NCBI GenBank assembly: GCA_016858145.1
Contig: JAEHOE010000062.1
Coordinates: 558,001-622,000 of the forward strand
Direction: 5' to 3'
Length of the DNA: 64,000 nucleotides
From: Edaphochlamys debaryana
Lineage: Eukaryota > Chlorophyta > Chlorophyceae > Chlamydomonadales
Part shown: positions 57,055 through 64,000 of the stretch, in pieces
How the letters are laid out: every line of letters begins with the position of its first letter
Numbering within the stretch: the first letter of the stretch is position 1
Position numbers and translations under genes: made by a program
The notes under the pieces: model-generated
Seen by the model: only the letters and a program-made list of their open reading frames with translations
The model's database searches: none
Told to the model about the DNA's origin: nothing

Positions 57055-60000
57055 CTCTACCTCTCCCACTTTTTGCCCCCCGTGCCAGGGCACAGTTGGG
57101 GGCCCACGCAGGACTCGAACGGATGTGTTTCGGAGTGCAACGCAAGAGCTGTTGTGTTGAAAGGGTTCTCCTCAGGGGGGCTCCTCTCACGACCATCCCC
57201 ACCACGCCACCACCTCAACCACCGCCTCACCCAGCCTTCTGCCCCAGTGCTGGGGCATGCCTGGAGAGCCTACTGGTGAAAGGGCTCGACTGGATGTGGT
57301 CAGAGCGCAATGCAGGAGCTGCTTTGGCCGTGTTCGATAGGGGTAACCTCTCCAGCCACCCCATCCCATCCACACATCCACCCCCACCACGCCACCACCT
57401 CAACCACCGCCTCACCCAGCCTTCTGCCCCAGTGCTGGGGCATGCCTGGAGAGCCTTCTGGTGAAAGGGCTCGACCGGATGTGGTCGGAGTGCAATGCAG
57501 GAGCTGCTTTGGCCGTGTTCGATAGGGGTAACCTCTCCAGCCACCCCATCCCATCCACACATCCACCCCCACCACGCCACCACCTCAACCACCGCCTCAC
57601 CCAGCCTTCTGCCCCAGTGCTGGGGCATGCCTGGGGAGCCTACTGGTGAAAGGGCTCGACCGGATGTGGTCGGAGTGCAATGCAGGAGCTGCTTTGGCCG
57701 TGTTCGATAGGGGTAACTTCTCCAGCCACCCCATCCCATCCACACATCCACCCCCACCACGCCACCACCTCAACCACCGCCTCACCCAGCCTTCTGCCCC
57801 AGTGCTGGGGCATGCCTGGGGAGCCTACTGGTGAAAGGGCTCGACCGGATGTGGTCGGAGTGCAATGCAGGAGCTGCTTTGGCCGTGTTCGATAGGGGTA
57901 ACCTCTCCAGCCACCCCATCCCATCCACACATCCACCCCCACCACGCCACCACCTCAACCACCGCCTCACCCAGCCTTCTGCCCCAGTGCTGGGGCATGC
58001 CTGGGGAGCCTACTGGTGAAAGGGCTCGACCGGATGTGGTCGGAGTGCAATGCAGGAGCTGCTTTGGCCGTGTTCGATAGGGGTAACTTCTCCAGCCACC
58101 CCATCCCATCCACACATCCACCCCCACCACGCCACCACCTCAACCACCGCCTCACCCAGCCTTCTGCCCCAGTGCTGGGGCATGCCTGGGGAGCCTACTG
58201 GTGAAAGGGCTCGACCGGATGTGGTCGGAGTGCAATGCAGGAGCTGCTTTGGCCGTGTTTGATAGGGGTAACTTCTCCAGCCACCCCATCCCATCCACAC
58301 ATCCACCCCCACCACGCCACCACCTCAACCACCGCCTCACCCAGCCTTCTGCGCCAGTGCTGGGGCATGCCTGGGGAGCCTACTGGTGAAAGGGCTCGAC
58401 CGGATGTGGTCGGAGTGCAATGCAGGAGCTGCTTTGGCCGTGTTCGATAGGGGTAACCTCTCCAGCCACCCCATCCCATCCACACAGCCACCCTCATCAC
58501 GCCACCATCTGACCACCGCCTCACCCAGCCTTCTGCCCCAGTGCTGGGGCATGCCTGGAGAGCCTACTGGTGAAAGGGCTCGACCGGATGTGGTCGGAGT
58601 GCAATGCAGGAGCTGCTTTGGCCGTGTTCGATAGGGGTAACTTCTCCAGCCACCCCATCCCATCCACACATCCACCCCCACCACGCCACCACCTCAACCA
58701 CCGCCTCACCCAGCCTTCTGCCCCAGTGCTGGGGCATGCCTGGGGAGCCTACTGGTGAAAGGGCTCGACCGGATGTGGTCGGAGTGCAATGCAGGAGCTG
58801 CTTTGGCCGTGTTCGATAGGGGTAACCTCTCCAGCCACCCCATCCCATCCACACATCCACCCCCACCACGCCACCACCTCAACCACCGCCTCACCCAGCC
58901 TTCTGCCCCAGTGCTGGGGCATGCCTGGGGAGCCTACTGGTGAAAGGGCTCGACCGGATGTGGTCGGAGTGCAATGCAGGAGCTGCTTTGGCCGTGTTCG
59001 ATAGGGGTAACCTCTCCAGCCACCCCATCCCATCCACACAGCCACCCTCATCACGCCACCATCTGACCACCGCCTCACCCAGCCTTCTGCCCCAGTGCTG
59101 GGGCATGCCTGGAGAGCCTACTGGTGAAAGGGCTCGACCGGATGTGGTCGGAGTGCAATGCAGGAGCTGCTTTGGCCGTGTTCGATAGGGGTAACTTCTC
59201 CAGCCACCCCATCCCATCCACACATCCACCCCCACCACGCCACCACCTCAACCACCGCCTCACCCAGCCTTCTGCCCCAGTGCTGGGGCATGCCTGGGGA
59301 GCCTACTGGTGAAAGGGCTCGACCGGATGTGGTCGGAGTGCAATGCAGGAGCTGCTTTGGCCGTGTTCGATAGGGGTAACCTCTCCAGCCACCCCATCCC
59401 ATCCACACATCCACCCCCACCACGCCACCACCTCAACCACCGCCTCACCCAGCCTTCTGCCCCAGTGCTGGGGCATGCCTGGGGAGCCTACTGGTGAAAG
59501 GGCTCGACCGGATGTGGTCGGAGTGCAATGCAGGAGCTGCTTTGGCCGTGTTCGATAGGGGTAACTTCTCCAGCCACCCCATCCCATCCACACATCCACC
59601 CCCACCACGCCACCACCTCAACCACCGCCTCACCCAGCCTTCTGCCCCAGTGCTGGGGCATGCCTGGGGAGCCTACTGGTGAAAGGGCTCGACCGGATGT
59701 GGTCGGAGTGCAATGCAGGAGCTGCTTTGGCCGTGTTCGATAGGGGTAACCTCTCCAGCCACCCCATCCCATCCACACATCCACCCCCACCACGCCACCA
59801 CCTCAACCACCGCCTCACCCAGCCTTCTGCCCCAGTGCTGGGGCATGCCTGGGGAGCCTACTGGTGAAAGGGCTCGACCGGATGTGGTCGGAGTGCAATG
59901 CAGGAGCTGCTTTGGCCGTGTTCGATAGGGGTAACTTCTCCAGCCACCCCATCCCATCCACACATCCACCCCCACCACGCCACCACCTCAACCACCGCCT

Positions 60001-63000
60001 CACCCAGCCTTCTGCCCCAGTGCTGGGGCATGCCTGGGGAGCCTACTGGTGAAAGGGCTCGACCGGATGTGGTCGGAGTGCAATGCAGGAGCTGCTTTGG
60101 CCGTGTTCGATAGGGGTAACCTCTCCAGCCACCCCATCCCATCCACACATCCACCCCCACCACGCCACCACCTCAACCACCGCCTCACCCAGCCTTCTGC
60201 CCCAGTGCTGGGGCATGCCTGGGGAGCCTACTGGTGAAAGGGCTCGACCGGATGTGGTCGGAGTGCAATGCAGGAGCTGCTTTGGCCGTGTTCGATAGGG
60301 GTAACCTCTCCAGCCACCCCATCCCATCCACACAGCCACCCTCATCACGCCACCATCTGACCACCGCCTCACCCAGCCTTCTGCCCCAGTGCTGGGGCAT
60401 GCCTGGAGAGCCTACTGGTGAAAGGGCTCGACCGGATGTGGTCGGAGTGCAATGCAGGAGCTGCTTTGGCCGTGTTCGATAGGGGTAACTTCTCCAGCCA
60501 CCCCATCCCATCCACACATCCACCCCCACCACGCCACCACCTCAACCACCGCCTCACCCAGCCTTCTATCTGCCCCAGTGCTGGGGCATGCCTGGGGAGC
60601 CTACTGGTGAAAGGGCTCGACCGGATGTGGTCGGAGTGCAATGCAGGAGCTGCTTTGGCCGTGTTCGATAGGGGTAACCTCTCCAGCCACCCCATCCCAT
60701 CCACACATCCACCCCCACCACGCCACCACCTCAACCACCGCCTCACCCAGCCTTCTGCCCCAGTGCTGGGGCATGCCTGGGGAGCCTACTGGTGAAAGGG
60801 CTCGACCGGATGTGGTCGGAGTGCAATGCAGGAGCTGCTTTGGCCGTGTTCGATAGGGGTAACCTCTCCAGCCACCCCATCCCATCCACACAGCCACCCT
60901 CATCACGCCACCATCTGACCACCGCCTCACCCAGCCTTCTGCCCCAGTGCTGGGGCATGCCTGGAGAGCCTACTGGTGAAAGGGCTCGACCGGATGTGGT
61001 CGGAGTGCAATGCAGGAGCTGCTTTGGCCGTGTTCGATAGGGGTAACTTCTCCAGCCACCCCATCCCATCCACACATCCACCCCCACCACGCCACCACCT
61101 CAACCACCGCCTCACCCAGCCTTCTGCCCCAGTGCTGGGGCATGCCTGGGGAGCCTACTGGTGAAAGGGCTCGACCGGATGTGGTCGGAGTGCAATGCAG
61201 GAGCTGCTTTGGCCGTGTTCGATAGGGGTAACCTCTCCAGCCACCCCATCCCATCCACACATCCACCCCCACCACGCCACCACCTCAACCACCGCCTCAC
61301 CCAGCCTTCTGCCCCAGTGCTGGGGCATGCCTGGGGAGCCTACTGGTGAAAGGGCTCGACCGGATGTGGTCGGAGTGCAATGCAGGAGCTGCTTTGGCCG
61401 TGTTCGATAGGGGTAACTTCTCCAGCCACCCCATCCCATCCACACATCCACCCCCACCACGCCACCACCTCAACCACCGCCTCACCCAGCCTTCTGCCCC
61501 AGTGCTGGGGCATGCCTGGGGAGCCTACTGGTGAAAGGGCTCGACCGGATGTGGTCGGAGTGCAATGCAGGAGCTGCTTTGGCCGTGTTCGATAGGGGTA
61601 ACCTCTCCAGCCACCCCATCCCATCCACACATCCACCCCCACCACGCCACCACCTCAACCACCGCCTCACCCAGCCTTCTGCCCCAGTGCTGGGGCATGC
61701 CTGGGGAGCCTACTGGTGAAAGGGCTCGACCGGATGTGGTCGGAGTGCAATGCAGGAGCTGCTTTGGCCGTGTTCGATAGGGGTAACTTCTCCAGCCACC
61801 CCATCCCATCCACACATCCACCCCCACCACGCCACCACCTCAACCACCGCCTCACCCAGCCTTCTGCCCCAGTGCTGGGGCATGCCTGGGGAGCCTACTG
61901 GTGAAAGGGCTCGACCGGATGTGGTCGGAGTGCAATGCAGGAGCTGCTTTGGCCGTGTTTGATAGGGGTAACCTCTCCAGCCACCCCATCCCATCCACAC
62001 ATCCACCCCCACCACGCCACCACCTCAACCACCGCCTCACCCAGCCTTCTGCGCCAGTGCTGGGGCATGCCTGGGGAGCCTACTGGTGAAAGGGCTCGAC
62101 CGGATGTGGTCGGAGTGCAATGCAGGAGCTGCTTTGGCCGTGTTCGATAGGGGTAACCTCTCCAGCCACCCCATCCCATCCACACAGCCACCCTCATCAC
62201 GCCACCATCTGACCACCGCCTCACCCAGCCTTCTGCCCCAGTGCTGGGGCATGCCTGGAGAGCCTACTGGTGAAAGGGCTCGACCGGATGTGGTCGGAGT
62301 GCAATGCAGGAGCTGCTTTGGCCGTGTTCGATAGGGGTAACTTCTCCAGCCACCCCATCCCATCCACACATCCACCCCCACCACGCCACCACCTCAACCA
62401 CCGCCTCACCCAGCCTTCTATCTGCCCCAGTGCTGGGGCATGCCTGGGGAGCCTACTGGTGAAAGGGCTCGACCGGATGTGGTCGGAGTGCAATGCAGGA
62501 GCTGCTTTGGCCGTGTTCGATAGGGGTAACCTCTCCAGCCACCCCATCCCATCCACACATCCACCCCCACCACGCCACCACCTCAACCACCGCCTCACCC
62601 AGCCTTCTGCCCCAGTGCTGGGGCATGCCTGGGGAGCCTACTGGTGAAAGGGCTCGACCGGATGTGGTCGGAGTGCAATGCAGGAGCTGCTTTGGCCGTG
62701 TTCGATAGGGGTAACCTCTCCAGCCACCCCATCCCATCCACACAGCCACCCTCATCACGCCACCATCTGACCACCGCCTCACCCAGCCTTCTGCCCCAGT
62801 GCTGGGGCATGCCTGGAGAGCCTACTGGTGAAAGGGCTCGACCGGATGTGGTCGGAGTGCAATGCAGGAGCTGCTTTGGCCGTGTTCGATAGGGGTAACT
62901 TCTCCAGCCACCCCATCCCATCCACACATCCACCCCCACCACGCCACCACCTCAACCACCGCCTCACCCAGCCTTCTGCCCCAGTGCTGGGGCATGCCTG

Positions 63001-64000
63001 GGGAGCCTACTGGTGAAAGGGCTCGACCGGATGTGGTCGGAGTGCAATGCAGGAGCTGCTTTGGCCGTGTTCGATAGGGGTAACCTCTCCAGCCACCCCA
63101 TCCCATCCACACATCCACCCCCACCACGCCACCACCTCAACCACCGCCTCACCCAGCCTTCTGCCCCAGTGCTGGGGCATGCCTGGGGAGCCTACTGGTG
63201 AAAGGGCTCGACCGGATGTGGTCGGAGTGCAATGCAGGAGCTGCTTTGGCCGTGTTTGATAGGGGTAACCTCTCCAGCCACCCCATCCCATCCACACAGC
63301 CACCCTCATCACGCCACCATCTGACCACCGCCTCACCCAGCCTTCTGCCCCAGTGCTGGGGCATGCCTGGAGAGCCTACTGGTGAAAGGGCTCGACCGGA
63401 TGTGGTCGGAGTGCAATGCAGGAGCTGCTTTGGCCGTGTTCGATAGGGGTAACTTCTCCAGCCACCCCATCCCATCCACACATCCACCCCCACCACGCCA
63501 CCACCTCAACCACCGCCTCACCCAGCCTTCTGCCCCAGTGCTGGGGCATGCCTGGAGAGCCTACTGGTGAAAGGGCTCGACCGGATCTGGTCAGAGTGCA
63601 ATGCAGGAACTGCTTTGGCCGTGTTTGATAGGGGTAACTTCTCCAGCCACCCCATCCCATCCACACATCCACCCCCACCACGCACCACCTCAACCACCGC
63701 CTCACCCAGCCTTCTATCTGCCCCAGTGCTGGGGCATGCCTGGGGAGCCTACTGGTGAAAGGGCTCGACCGGATGTGGTCGGAGTGCAATGCAGGAGCTG
63801 CTTTGGCCGTGTTCGATAGGGGTAACCTCTCCAGCCACCCCATCCCATCCACACATCCACCCCCACCACGCCACCACCTCAACCACCGCCTCACCCAGCC
63901 TTCTGCCCCAGTGCTGGGGCATGCCTGGGGAGCCTACTGGTGAAAGGGCTCGACCGGATGTGGTCGGAGTGCAATGCAGGAGCTGCTTTGGCCGTGTTCG
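57055..64000. repeat. 185-bp satellite array with higher-order structure, open at right edge
   Basis: About 37 tandem copies of a 185-bp monomer run to the end of the window. Each has CTGCCCCAGTGCTGGGG (an imperfect palindrome, 6-bp arms with a TG loop), a unique-looking half with TCGACCGGATGTGGTCGGAG, and a pyrimidine-rich half of CCAC/CAACC. The first copy (57055-57240) is strongly diverged, the next mildly, and the rest nearly identical. A 184-bp variant (marker CCATCTGACC) lies at 58505, 59059, 60353, 60911, 62205, 62763 and 63317. A 4-bp insertion (TATC) lies near 60566, 62418 and 63715. Monomers mostly alternate between GGTAACCTC and GGTAACTTC. The 62-125-residue frames in each unit are by-products. 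Confidence 0.97.

Noticed and set aside
57310..64000. Dozens of 62-125-residue frames on both strands
   Set aside because: Each is the satellite monomer read as codons; no start context, domain or sign of selection.

Overview
The window looks like nuclear DNA of a Chlamydomonas-like green alga (Chlorophyta). The evidence is high GC, many short exons with GTGAG-type donors and C-rich acceptors, TGTAA poly(A) signals after several plus-strand stops, Ala/Gly/Pro-rich disordered protein segments, and families typical of this group (MYND-finger, CobW-type and lectin/kinase proteins). I cannot name the species. Gene models were spliced by hand. For the seven best models every exon junction keeps the reading frame, which is strong internal support.

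Layout: 1-2971 holds the remains of an unrecognised minus-strand gene. It is split by an apparently identical 1.86-kb copy of DNA from 6387-8243 and flanked by a 43-bp direct repeat. Then come, all on the minus strand, a MYND zinc-finger protein (4252-7167), an NRT2-type nitrate transporter with a very long N-terminal extension (9135-14118), and a CobW/COG0523 zinc-chaperone-type GTPase (14830-20958). The GTPase is head to head with a plus-strand mutarotase-like protein (21394-27617). An HD-domain phosphohydrolase follows (28757-31262), then a large receptor-like kinase (33313-45492) whose ectodomain appears to be two C-type-lectin-like plus beta-prism modules. Next are the SF3b splicing subunit PHF5A (48114-48840, minus) and, divergently, an F-box protein (49109-53246). 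From about 57.05 kb to the right edge the sequence is a 185-bp satellite array with higher-order structure.

The genes do not form one pathway; this is ordinary eukaryotic gene order. The most unusual features are the lectin receptor kinase, the repeated short duplications that straddle splice junctions (often about 110-130 bp from the original), the inserted copy that fuses two genes in frame, and the nested higher-order satellite. No rRNA genes, CRISPR arrays, viral genes or autonomous transposons were recognised, and no convincing tRNA gene was found.
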